DNA of 5,304 nt from Acidimicrobiaceae bacterium (GCA_003476595.1 DMTU01000175.1:1-5304), one strand, 5' to 3'. Positions 1 through 5,304 are shown, numbered from the stretch's first letter. Made by a program: numbers and translations. The notes: generated by a model from the letters alone, not told the origin.

Positions 1-396
1 GTTGGCGCCGGCGGCGATGGCGGCCGCGCCGGCGCCGACGAGGGCGGGCGTGTTCGGCATCGCCCGCACGACGCGGGCTCCCTCGGGCAGGGCGGCCTCG
101 AGCGCGGCGATGGTGACCCCGGCGGCGATCGACAGGACGCGCCCGCCGTCGGCCGCGCCGACCGCGGCGGCGACGTCGGCCACGAGGTGCGGCTTCACGG
201 CGATGAGGGTGCCCTCGGCCGGGCCCGGGACGTCGGCGACCTCGAGGGAGGGATGGGCGGCGCGCAGCTCCTCGGCTCGGGGGCCGTGGGTCTCGACCAC
301 CCGCACCGCGAGGTCCGGGTCGGATCGGAGCAGGCCGGCCAGCAGGGCTTCGCCCATCTTGCCGCCGCCGACGATCTGCAGTGCTGCCCGGTCCAT
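1..396 (-). CDS. proC: Pyrroline-5-carboxylate reductase, N-terminal part (cut by window edge)
   Basis: Cytoplasmic enzyme that reduces 1-pyrroline-5-carboxylate to L-proline with NAD(P)H, the last step of proline synthesis. The 132 visible codons start with a Rossmann dinucleotide-binding loop, IVGGGKMGEALLAGL (residues 8-22). The family segments AVKP (66-69), SIAAGV (89-94) and MPNTPALVG (113-121) follow in the right order and spacing. The frame is open to base 1. Family members are usually about 260-280 residues, so roughly half is missing, including the C-terminal dimerisation domain. The ATG at 394-396 is the only plausible start: an in-frame TAA (the stop of the MFS gene) lies four codons upstream and the Rossmann strand begins at residue 6. 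No good Shine-Dalgarno is visible, and with a gap of only 9 bases translation probably depends on the upstream gene. Family identity is secure. Confidence 0.95.
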   Translation of the reverse strand, partial: MDRAALQIVGGGKMGEALLAGLLRSDPDLAVRVVETHGPRAEELRAAHPSLEVADVPGPAEGTLIAVKPHLVADVAAAVGAADGGRVLSIAAGVTIAALEAALPEGARVVRAMPNTPALVGAGAAAIAAGAN

Positions 397-405
397 GCCG
401 GGACG

Positions 406-1653
406 TTACCGACGGGCCGGCGCAGGCACGGGGCTCCGGCCGATCGGGCCGAGCACCTGGGCGGCCAGCAGGATCAGCGCCACCCCGACGCCGAGGACGA
501 ACACGCCGGTGGTGGAGGTCAGGGCCAGGGCCCCGCCGGCGAGGAGGGGGCCGAGGGTCTGGCCGAGCCGGGCGGCGCCCACCCAGACGGCGAGCACGGC
601 GCCACGGCGCTCCGGCGGCGCGGCGCCGGCCACGGCGTCCTGCAGCGAGGGGATGAACACACCCTCACCGAGGCCGTAGAGCATGCACGCCACCACGACG
701 ACGACGATCGTGCCGGCCGACGCGATGCCGGCGAAGGCGGTCACGTAGGACACGCCGGCGGCGATCAGCAGCGCCCGCATGGACCAGCGGGCGCGGATCC
801 GACCGAGGTTGAACGCAATGAGGCTGGCCGTGGCGGCCGGGACGGCGATGAGCAGCCCACGGGCGGAGGCGGACAGGCCGAACACCTCCTCGAGGTGCAC
901 GGGGAACGTGGTGAGGAAGCCCCCGAAGATGAGCACGAACACGAGGATCCCCGACCCGAGGCTCGCCTTCACGACCGGGTTCCCGACCGCGGTCCGGGCG
1001 GCGCGCACCTGCTCCCCGACCGTCTCCTGCGAGGTGGGTCGGTCGGCCTCCAGGACCCGCCACACCAGTGCCGACATCGGCAGGCCGATGGCGTAGAGCA
1101 GCAGGGCGGCTCGCCAGCCGAGCGCATCGGACACGAGCCCGCCGAGCGCCGGCGCCAGGGCGAGCCCGAGGGTGAGCACGGCGGCGTTTCGGCCGATGAG
1201 GGCGGTGCGGGCGTCGCCGTCCCAGTGGTCGGAGATGAGCACGACGGCGAGGTTGATGAGCCCCGCGGTGCCGAAGCCCTGCAGCAGCCGGGTGGCGATC
1301 ATGACCTCGAGCGTCGGAGCCAGCGCGGTGGCGAGGCCGAACGTGCCGAACGTGGCGAGGCACGGGGTGAGCACGATGCGACGGCCGTACCGGTCGGCGA
1401 GCAGGCCGATGACGGGAGCCACGACGATGCCGGGCAGCGACCCGGCGGCCACGATCAGCCCGGCGGCGGACGCGCCCGCCCCGAAGTCGTCGAGGATGTC
1501 GGGGATCGACGGTCCGAGCAGCGTGTTGTTGAGGATGCCGGTGACCGTGATGGCGAAGATCAGCAGCCGGGGTGGGCGGCGGCTCACCGGCGCCGCCGGA
1601 TGCGTGGTTGGCGGGTCGGCGCCACGTCCGGCTTCCCCGACCGGTCCGGGCAC
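406..1653 (-). CDS. MFS transporter, 12-TM drug/H+ antiporter-like
   Basis: Inner-membrane secondary transporter of 415 residues with about twelve hydrophobic segments: roughly 30-48, 63-85, 93-112, 118-140, 155-173, 181-199, then after a polar loop (200-230) 231-254, 263-283, 292-310, 313-335, 350-375 and 381-402. MFS motif A is clear as GLLADRYGRR (83-92) after TM2. RLLQGFGTA (122-130) fits motif B, with R122 and the QG pair. LALAPALGG (164-172) resembles antiporter motif C, but with Ala where Gly usually precedes Pro. These features favour a DHA1-type exporter; the substrate cannot be read from sequence. The start is uncertain: GTG at 1653 gives a 29-residue Pro/Arg-rich tail before TM1, and an in-frame GTG at 1587 would leave only seven. 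Neither has a good Shine-Dalgarno. The gene lies 51 bases after the YbjN gene and 9 bases before proC. Confidence 0.9.
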   Translation of the reverse strand: MPGPVGEAGRGADPPTTHPAAPVSRRPPRLLIFAITVTGILNNTLLGPSIPDILDDFGAGASAAGLIVAAGSLPGIVVAPVIGLLADRYGRRIVLTPCLATFGTFGLATALAPTLEVMIATRLLQGFGTAGLINLAVVLISDHWDGDARTALIGRNAAVLTLGLALAPALGGLVSDALGWRAALLLYAIGLPMSALVWRVLEADRPTSQETVGEQVRAARTAVGNPVVKASLGSGILVFVLIFGGFLTTFPVHLEEVFGLSASARGLLIAVPAATASLIAFNLGRIRARWSMRALLIAAGVSYVTAFAGIASAGTIVVVVVACMLYGLGEGVFIPSLQDAVAGAAPPERRGAVLAVWVGAARLGQTLGPLLAGGALALTSTTGVFVLGVGVALILLAAQVLGPIGRSPVPAPARR

Positions 1654-1672
1654 CGACCCGCAGGCCCGATGC

Positions 1673-1707
1673 TGACACAGGATTGCACGAGATGCAACGA
1701 GAAGTCA
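1673..1707. repeat. Symmetric nested inverted repeat between the YbjN and MFS genes, possible operator
   Basis: Inner arms TTGCA (1683-1687) and TGCAA (1693-1697) flank a five-base spacer. Outer arms TGAC (1673-1676) and GTCA (1704-1707) share exactly the same centre (base 1690) and stand six unpaired bases outside. The element fills most of the 51-base gap, and its outer arm overlaps the YbjN stop codon. It is clearly richer in A/T than its surroundings. Arms this short with no following T-run do not make a terminator, so a binding site for a dimeric regulator controlling the MFS-proC pair is the better reading. Coincidence is possible. Confidence 0.35.
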
Positions 1708-2169
1708 GGACGGGAAGCGGCTGGCGAACCCGATGAGGAGCGCGGGCTTGAAGAACTGCTCGGTCCACACGTAGAGCGAGCCGAGGATGCGGTCGAGCTC
1801 GTCGTGGTCGATGGCGTGGTTCGGCAGGGCGCCGGCGAGGAACACGGCGTCCTCCTCCCCGATCGAGAACGCCGCCCCCATGAGCCGGTTGTTGCGCCGC
1901 AGCAGGTGCTCGTAGAACCGGGCGTGGTTCTCCTCCGGCGCCGGCATCACGTAGGTCTCGTAGTGCAGCGTGCGCTGGCCCAGCTCGAACCAGATGGAGA
2001 AGACGTCCTTCTCCTCGCCCGTGACCCGGACGAACCAGCGGTGGACCTCGGGGTCCTCGTCGTGCTCGACCGCGGCGACGATCGGGTTCTCCTCCCGCTG
2101 CACCTCGAGCCAGTCCTCGATGGCGGCGGCGAGGGCGGCGAGCTCAGCGGGGCTGGAGGCGTGCTGCAC
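1705..2169 (-). CDS. YbjN-domain protein, conserved mshA neighbour
   Basis: Small soluble protein of the YbjN family, whose fold resembles type III secretion chaperones; the biochemical role is not established. With GTG at 2169 it has 154 residues: a helix with AAIEDWLEV (15-23), a beta-rich middle with FSIWFELGQRTLHYETYVM (57-75), the segment PAPEENHARFYEHLLRRNN (76-94), then FSIGEEDAVFLAGALP (101-116) and a C-terminal helix with LDRILG (125-130). No signal peptide or membrane segment is visible. I chose 2169 because it begins 14 bases after the mshA stop and just before the conserved helix. GTGs at 2199 and 2265 would add 10 and 32 residues, but the latter overlaps mshA by 82 bases and encodes an atypical Arg/Pro/Gly-rich stretch. 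From memory the same pair occurs in M. tuberculosis as Rv0486-Rv0487, suggesting a role linked to mycothiol or its enzyme. Confidence 0.88.
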   Translation of the reverse strand: MQHASSPAELAALAAAIEDWLEVQREENPIVAAVEHDEDPEVHRWFVRVTGEEKDVFSIWFELGQRTLHYETYVMPAPEENHARFYEHLLRRNNRLMGAAFSIGEEDAVFLAGALPNHAIDHDELDRILGSLYVWTEQFFKPALLIGFASRFPS

Positions 2170-2183
2170 CGGCCCAGTCTGGA

Positions 2184-3413
2184 TTACGCCGCAGCGCACT
2201 CCACCAGCGCGCGGACCGCCAGGTCGGCGTACACGCGGCGCAGGCGCCCGGCGGTGGTCGACCACGTGTAGTCGCGGGCGACGCCCACCCCGCCGGCGGC
2301 GAGGCGCTCGGCCAGCACAGGGTCGGCCAGGATGCGGTCGGTGACCGACGCCCAGCAGGCGGGGTCCCGGCTCTCGACGAGGAAGCCGGACCTGCGGTGC
2401 TCGACGAGGGTCTGGAGCCCGCCGACCGCGGTGGCCACGACCGGGGTCCCGCAGGCCGCGGCCTCGAGGGCGACGAGGCCGAAGCTCTCGGAGCGGCTGG
2501 GCACGTGCACCACGTCGGCGGCGCGGTAGTAGGTGGACAGCAGGTGGTGGGGCTGGGCGTCGACGAAGCGGACCCGACCGAGGACGCCGAGGTCCCGGGC
2601 CTCCTCGATGACCTCGGCGAGGTGGGCCTCACCGGCCGGCCCGCTGGTGCCGCCCACGGCGAGCAGCACGGTGTCGTCGCGCTCGAGGCAGGCCAGGGAC
2701 CGCACCGACACGTCCAGGCCCTTCAGGGGCTGGATGCGGCCCACGAACAGCACGACCGGGTGCTCGTCGTCGAGGCCGAGCGCGGCGCGTGCCCCGTGTC
2801 GCTCGCCGGGGCTGAAGAAGGCGTGGTCGACGCCGGGGGGCACGATCTCGATGCGGGCCAGGTCGGCGTCGTAGAAGCGGACCAGCTCGTCGACCTCGGC
2901 CTCGGTGTTGGCCAGGATGGCGTCGGCGCAGCCGATGACCGAGGCCTCGGCCTCGATGCGGTGCCCGGGTTCGGGGTCGCCGCCGGCGGACTTCACCCGT
3001 CCCAGCGTGTGGAAGGTGACGACCAGGGGCAGGCCGAGCGTGTGCTTGATGCGGTGGCCGGCCACGCCCGAGAGCCAGTAGTTGGCGTGGACCGCGTCGA
3101 CGGGGTGGTCCACGAGGTGGGCGAGCACGCCGTCGGTGAACTCCTCGACGACCGAGTGCAGGTCCTCCTTGGGCAGGTCGTGGGGGCCCGCGGGCACGTG
3201 GACCACGCGGAACCCGGGCTCGATGTCGACGACCTCGGGCAGGCCGGGGGCCCACGCTCGCGTGTACACGGTGCAGTCGATGCCGGCCTGCGCCAGCGAC
3301 GCGACCAGCTCGCGCACGTAGACGTTCATGCCTCCGCTGTCGCCCATCCCCGGCTGCACCAGGGGGGACGTGTGGAACGAGAGCACGGCGAGACGCTGCA
3401 CGGAAGCAGTCAA
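2184..3413 (-). CDS. mshA: D-inositol-3-phosphate glycosyltransferase (mycothiol synthesis)
   Basis: Cytoplasmic GT4 retaining glycosyltransferase that transfers GlcNAc from UDP-GlcNAc to 1D-myo-inositol 3-phosphate, the first committed step of mycothiol synthesis. The 409 residues form two Rossmann domains. The N-terminal one carries the MshA hallmarks HTSPLVQPG (14-22) and GDSGGMNVYV (24-33), PKEDL (81-85) with a lysine expected to contact inositol phosphate, NYWLSG (111-116) and TFHTLGRVK (133-141). The C-terminal one has FVGRIQPLKG (223-232), where R226 and K231 match UDP-phosphate ligands, and the donor-site E-x7-E motif ESFGLVALE (E309, E317). No key residue looks lost. The TTG start at 3413 shares the bases TTGA with the stop of the upstream regulator and has GAGGGGGAG five bases before it. 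A GTG at 3401 lies too far from that site. It is probably translationally coupled to the regulator. Confidence 0.95.
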   Translation of the reverse strand: MTASVQRLAVLSFHTSPLVQPGMGDSGGMNVYVRELVASLAQAGIDCTVYTRAWAPGLPEVVDIEPGFRVVHVPAGPHDLPKEDLHSVVEEFTDGVLAHLVDHPVDAVHANYWLSGVAGHRIKHTLGLPLVVTFHTLGRVKSAGGDPEPGHRIEAEASVIGCADAILANTEAEVDELVRFYDADLARIEIVPPGVDHAFFSPGERHGARAALGLDDEHPVVLFVGRIQPLKGLDVSVRSLACLERDDTVLLAVGGTSGPAGEAHLAEVIEEARDLGVLGRVRFVDAQPHHLLSTYYRAADVVHVPSRSESFGLVALEAAACGTPVVATAVGGLQTLVEHRRSGFLVESRDPACWASVTDRILADPVLAERLAAGGVGVARDYTWSTTAGRLRRVYADLAVRALVECAAA

Positions 3414-3868
3414 CGCCGCTCCCCCTCGGTTGATTCCTGACCTGTCGAATCAGCTTCGTCAGGTTCTGCGCCGGCGGCGGCCTCGGCGCGGAAGGAGCGG
3501 TAGACGCGGATGAGCGCCTCGCGCTGGTCCACGCTGATCGAGGGGTCTCGCAGGATCTCGCCGATCACATCGACATCCCCACGTTCGCGCTCGAGGATGC
3601 CGGCCCGGACGTAGAGGGTCTCGGCCGAGATCGACAGGGCGCGGGCCAGCTGCTGGAGGATGTCGGCCGAGGGCTTGCGCAGGCCCCGTTCGATCTGGCT
3701 CAGGTACGGGTTCGAGACGCCGGCGGTCTCGGCCAGCTTGCGCATCGAGAGGCTGGCCTCGCGCCGCTGGTCCCGGATGAACGCCCCGAGCGCCGCCAGC
3801 CCTCCCTCGCCGTCGTCTGCGGCCTCGGACCCGTCGGGCGCGCCGGGCCGTGGTGCGGGACCGCCCAC
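3410..3868 (-). CDS. XRE-family helix-turn-helix regulator
   Basis: DNA-binding protein of 152 residues. A disordered Gly/Pro/Ala/Asp-rich leader (1-24) precedes a complete Cro/C1-type HTH domain at about 27-83. Its core is SMRKLAETAGVSNPYLSQIE (41-60) continuing into RGLRKPSADILQQLARAL (61-78); VSNPYLSQIERG is the likely recognition region. LYVRAGIL (85-92) and a helical segment (113-130) follow, then a polar acidic tail. No ligand or sensor domain is evident, so it may act by partner contact. It strongly resembles a conserved actinobacterial type that I recall as M. tuberculosis Rv0474; that link is from memory. GTG at 3868 is the only usable start upstream of the HTH, eight bases after the rsiG stop and with only a poor Shine-Dalgarno, which suggests coupling. 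Its 3' end overlaps the mshA start by four bases. Targets are unknown; control of its own operon is possible. Confidence 0.93.
   Translation of the reverse strand: MGGPAPRPGAPDGSEAADDGEGGLAALGAFIRDQRREASLSMRKLAETAGVSNPYLSQIERGLRKPSADILQQLARALSISAETLYVRAGILERERGDVDVIGEILRDPSISVDQREALIRVYRSFRAEAAAGAEPDEADSTGQESTEGERR
3419..3427 (-). promoter_or_regulatory. Shine-Dalgarno that fixes the TTG start of mshA
   Basis: On the minus strand GAGGGGGAG ends five bases before the TTG at 3413-3411. It is the strongest ribosome-binding sequence in the operon and lies inside the last codons of the XRE gene. The alternative GTG at 3401 would be 17 bases from it, so this site supports the unusual TTG initiation codon. 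Confidence 0.7.
3431..3452 (-). repeat. Small AT-rich inverted repeat just before the mshA ribosome-binding site
   Basis: TGATTC (3431-3436) and GAATCA (3447-3452) are perfect six-base arms around a ten-base loop, within the last codons of the XRE gene and four bases from the mshA Shine-Dalgarno. This patch has codons such as GAT, TCA, ACA and GAA that are uncommon elsewhere in the window. It could form a weak hairpin next to the ribosome-binding site, or the low GC may simply keep that site unstructured. Confidence 0.3.
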
Positions 3869-3876
3869 AGCCCGGC

Positions 3877-4416
3877 TCAGGAGAGCAGGCTGTCGACCGA
3901 CGCCTCGCCGGTGCGGTAGCGCCGGGTGAGCTCGGCCTCGATGGCGTCGATCCGGTCGAACAGCGACCGGCGCAGGTCCGACACCCGTCGCTCGAAGGCC
4001 TCGAGCGACGTGACCACCGCGGCGAGCTCGTCGTCGTCGAGCTCGCCCGGCTCGGAGAGGTGCGCCGTGGTGACGATGTCGTCGAGCTCGTCGGCCAGGT
4101 CGGGGTCGATGTCGCCGGTGCCGAACGCGGAGGGCAGCCGGCCGTTCCCCGGCGAGCGCGTGCTGTGGGCGAGCAGCTCGGGCAGGCGGGCGATGAGGTC
4201 CTCGAGGTCGTCGTCGCCGGTCGGCGTGCGGTCGGCGCGACGGGCCCGCTCGGCCTCGGCCACGTCGAGGCGGCCCTGGACCATGCGTCGGAGGTACGAC
4301 AGGCCGGTCTCGACGTCCTGGCAGGTGGCCCGGCGGGCGCGCAGCTCGCGCATCTCGAGCGCCGTGAGGTCGCCCAGGTAGTCCTCGGCAGTGATCGTTC
4401 GGAGGGTCTCGCGCAC
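3877..4416 (-). CDS. rsiG: RsiG-type c-di-GMP-binding anti-sigma factor
   Basis: A 179-residue soluble protein, matching RsiG (formerly AmfC) of Streptomyces, which with c-di-GMP holds the WhiG sigma factor inactive through an antiparallel two-helix coiled coil. Helix one (about 18-60) has the published signature E-x3-S-x2-R-x3-Q-x3-D exactly, at E36, S40, R43, Q47 and D51. Helix two (about 128-168) has a second copy at E142, S146, R149 and D157, but with F153 where Gln is expected. An acidic linker (about 65-127) separates them and includes a short predicted helix, LEDLIARLPELLA (71-83). The conserved-looking tail is RRYRTGEASVDSLL (165-178). No membrane segment or zinc site is visible. The GTG start at 4416 has GGGAG five bases upstream. 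It is first in an apparent operon with the XRE regulator and mshA. No sigma gene is in view, so the WhiG partner is an inference; a paralogue with another partner is possible. Confidence 0.85.
   Translation of the reverse strand: MRETLRTITAEDYLGDLTALEMRELRARRATCQDVETGLSYLRRMVQGRLDVAEAERARRADRTPTGDDDLEDLIARLPELLAHSTRSPGNGRLPSAFGTGDIDPDLADELDDIVTTAHLSEPGELDDDELAAVVTSLEAFERRVSDLRRSLFDRIDAIEAELTRRYRTGEASVDSLLS
4021..4047 (-). repeat. Perfect 10-bp GC-rich inverted repeat inside rsiG
   Basis: GGCGAGCTCG (4021-4030) and CGAGCTCGCC (4038-4047) are exact reverse complements around a seven-base loop, so the rsiG mRNA could form a stable hairpin here. The bases encode the near-mirror peptide GELDDDELA (residues 124-132). 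The palindrome may therefore be only a by-product of GAG/CTC codon choice. No T-run follows, so it is not a normal terminator. Confidence 0.4.
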
Positions 4417-4421
4417 GTGTG

Positions 4422-4426
4422 CTCCC
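4422..4426 (-). promoter_or_regulatory. Shine-Dalgarno of rsiG
   Basis: GGGAG on the minus strand, separated by five bases (CACAC) from the GTG at 4416. It supports this GTG over an internal start, since the next Met, at codon 22, lies inside the first conserved helix. Confidence 0.55.
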
Positions 4427-4446
4427 GGTGTTCCGGCCCGCTCAGG

Positions 4447-4462
4447 CTCGGCGCCGAGGCTA
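4447..4462 (-). promoter_or_regulatory. Candidate promoter -10 with overlapping palindrome upstream of rsiG
   Basis: In the 72-base gap between the CdsA-like gene and rsiG, the minus strand reads TAGCCT (4462-4457), an acceptable high-GC actinobacterial -10 hexamer (TAnnnT). A start site near 4450 would give a leader of about 34 bases. No recognisable -35 sits 16-18 bases upstream (GCCCGA at that place), which weakens the call. The perfect 12-bp palindrome CTCGGCGCCGAG (4447-4458) overlaps the end of the hexamer and could be an operator, though such palindromes arise easily by chance at this GC content. Confidence 0.3.
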
Positions 4463-4488
4463 CTCCACCGTCCGGGAGGTCGGGCCGG

Positions 4489-5304
4489 TCAGACGATGAG
4501 GACGTCGATGCCCAGGTACCAGAGCGGTGCGGTGAGCAGCAGGCTGTCCACCCTTCGCAGGGCGGGGGCGAGGGCGCGGGCGTGGGGCAGCATCACCGAG
4601 GCGAGGATCTGGCCGGCGAAGGCGCCGGGCGCGACGAGCAGCCCGAACGCGAAGGCCTCCCCCACGCCGAAGGGCGGGAAGCCGAGCGCGGCGACGACCA
4701 GGGTCACCACCAGCACCGCCACGCCGCCGGCGAGGGGACCCTCGAACGCGTTGGCCGACCCCGACCCGATCAGGAAGTCCCCGGTCTCGTAGGCCGAGAC
4801 GAGCAGCAGGAGGGAGATGGCGGCCCACAGCTCGAGCTCGGCGAGGAGCACGAAGCAGCCGCCGGCGACCGCAGCGGGCAGCGCCGTCTGCAGGGTCAGG
4901 CTGGCCCGTGCGAACGCGGCGCCGAGGTCCCCGGCGGCGTCCTTGGCCGCCAGCGCCACGGCGGCGACGGCCAGGACCAGCACGGCCACGCCCATCGCCC
5001 GGGGGTGGACGGCGGCGGCCGCGACGGTCAGGGCGGTGGTGACGAGCGCGACCCGGGGGTCGACCGGCGCCCCCCGGGCCCGCCAGGTGCGCAGCGCGTG
5101 CGAGGCGGCGGCGGCGAAGGCGAGGCCGAAGTACAACGCCGTGGCGACCGTGCCGAGGGCCAGCGCGGCGACGGCACCGACGAACCACGCCAGGCCGAGG
5201 CGGACGCGGGGGCCGTCGATGTCGTAGTGGACGAGGTACCGGTTACCGGACCGGGCGCGCAGCTTGCGCACCTGCTCGCGCCGGCGGGCCTCGGCCCGCT
5301 CGGC
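4489..5304 (-). CDS. CdsA-like polytopic membrane protein lacking most catalytic residues (5' end outside window)
   Basis: Integral membrane protein with about seven or eight hydrophobic segments. Numbered from the GTG at 5271, the frame gives 260 residues. A basic start (RKLRARSGNRY) and YDIDGPRVRLG (16-26) precede the membrane region from about residue 27. The C-terminal half recalls phosphatidate cytidylyltransferase (CdsA, which makes CDP-diacylglycerol from phosphatidate and CTP): an acidic patch SAYETGDFLIG (159-169), then GPLAGG (178-183), and RRVDSLLLTAPLWYLG (239-254), which fits the family ending DR-hydrophobic-DS...AP. The family signature before it, with paired Lys-Arg, Lys-Asp and His-Gly-Gly, is absent, and the span from S225 to D242 is about nine residues short. 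It may be a non-catalytic relative or have another role. The frame stays open to base 5304, with charged codons (AERAEARRREQ) before the GTG, so the true start probably lies beyond the edge. Confidence 0.7.
   Translation of the reverse strand, partial: AERAEARRREQVRKLRARSGNRYLVHYDIDGPRVRLGLAWFVGAVAALALGTVATALYFGLAFAAAASHALRTWRARGAPVDPRVALVTTALTVAAAAVHPRAMGVAVLVLAVAAVALAAKDAAGDLGAAFARASLTLQTALPAAVAGGCFVLLAELELWAAISLLLLVSAYETGDFLIGSGSANAFEGPLAGGVAVLVVTLVVAALGFPPFGVGEAFAFGLLVAPGAFAGQILASVMLPHARALAPALRRVDSLLLTAPLWYLGIDVLIV

Noticed and set aside
690..710. Short run of ACG-like triplets (possible microsatellite)
   Set aside because: It encodes a valine run (TIVVVVVAC) within a membrane segment of the MFS protein and is too short to be a meaningful repeat.
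1683..1697. TTGCA/TGCAA hairpin as a rho-independent terminator after the YbjN gene
   Set aside because: The stem is only five pairs, not GC-rich, and no T-run follows on either strand.
1657..1697. Minus-strand TTGCAT plus CAGCAT as a promoter for the MFS gene
   Set aside because: The spacing is 17 bases, but the -10 candidate matches the consensus at only three of six positions, too weak to list as a promoter.
665..1768. Minus-strand 367-codon frame overlapping the MFS gene
   Set aside because: Arg/His/Pro-rich out-of-frame translation of the transporter, without membrane segments or motifs.
187..2271. Plus-strand open frame of 694 codons opposite the MFS, YbjN and other genes
   Set aside because: It is rich in Gly, Glu, His, Arg and Asp with no recognisable domain, crosses two gene borders and the intergenic dyad, and is explained by the lack of stops opposite GC-rich minus-strand codons.
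2397..3440. Plus-strand open frame of 347 codons opposite mshA
   Set aside because: mshA on the other strand is unambiguous with all motifs intact; this frame is low-complexity Gly/Val/Asp/His sequence typical of an antisense shadow.
4460..5188. Minus-strand 242-codon frame overlapping the CdsA-like gene
   Set aside because: Its product is an Arg/Gly/Pro-rich out-of-frame translation, whereas the other frame has membrane segments and a CdsA-like ending.
1..5304. CRISPR array, tRNA, mobile element or defence island
   Set aside because: No regularly spaced repeats, tRNA-like folds, transposase or integrase motifs, or toxin-antitoxin pairs were seen; gene content is core-metabolic and regulatory.

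Overview
The window is very GC-rich (roughly 70% or more by eye) and densely coded, and every gene I can support lies on the minus strand. A mycothiol glycosyltransferase (MshA), an RsiG-type c-di-GMP-binding anti-sigma protein, and frequent GTG/TTG starts point to a high-GC actinobacterium. The short intergenic gaps and compressed gene order would suit a free-living lineage such as Acidimicrobiia, but that class assignment is an inference.

Layout in the direction of transcription (right to left): a CdsA-like membrane protein that runs off the right edge (4489-5304); a 72-base gap with a weak candidate promoter; rsiG (3877-4416); an XRE-type helix-turn-helix regulator (3410-3868); mshA (2184-3413, TTG start, 4-base overlap with the regulator); a YbjN-domain protein (1705-2169); a 51-base gap holding a symmetric inverted repeat; an MFS transporter (406-1653); and proC (1-396), whose C-terminal half is cut by the left edge. 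rsiG to YbjN looks like one transcription unit because gaps are 14 bases or less, with one overlap. proC follows the MFS gene by only 9 bases. No gene-free stretch exceeds 72 bases. I see no tRNA, rRNA, CRISPR array, insertion sequence or rho-independent terminator.

How the genes may work together: MshA makes the first glycosidic intermediate of mycothiol, the main low-molecular-weight thiol of Actinobacteria. From memory, the YbjN gene beside it is the same neighbour as in Mycobacterium tuberculosis (Rv0486-Rv0487), and proC lies in the same broad region there. The XRE protein resembles a conserved single-copy actinobacterial regulator. rsiG encodes a two-helix protein with one perfect c-di-GMP motif and a second copy that differs at one key position. 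The notable arrangement is a c-di-GMP/sigma switch protein and a DNA-binding regulator apparently co-transcribed with the committed mycothiol enzyme. I did not find a clearly new multi-gene system. The best leads are the variant RsiG motif, the CdsA-like protein lacking most of the catalytic signature, and the operator-like dyad before the MFS gene.
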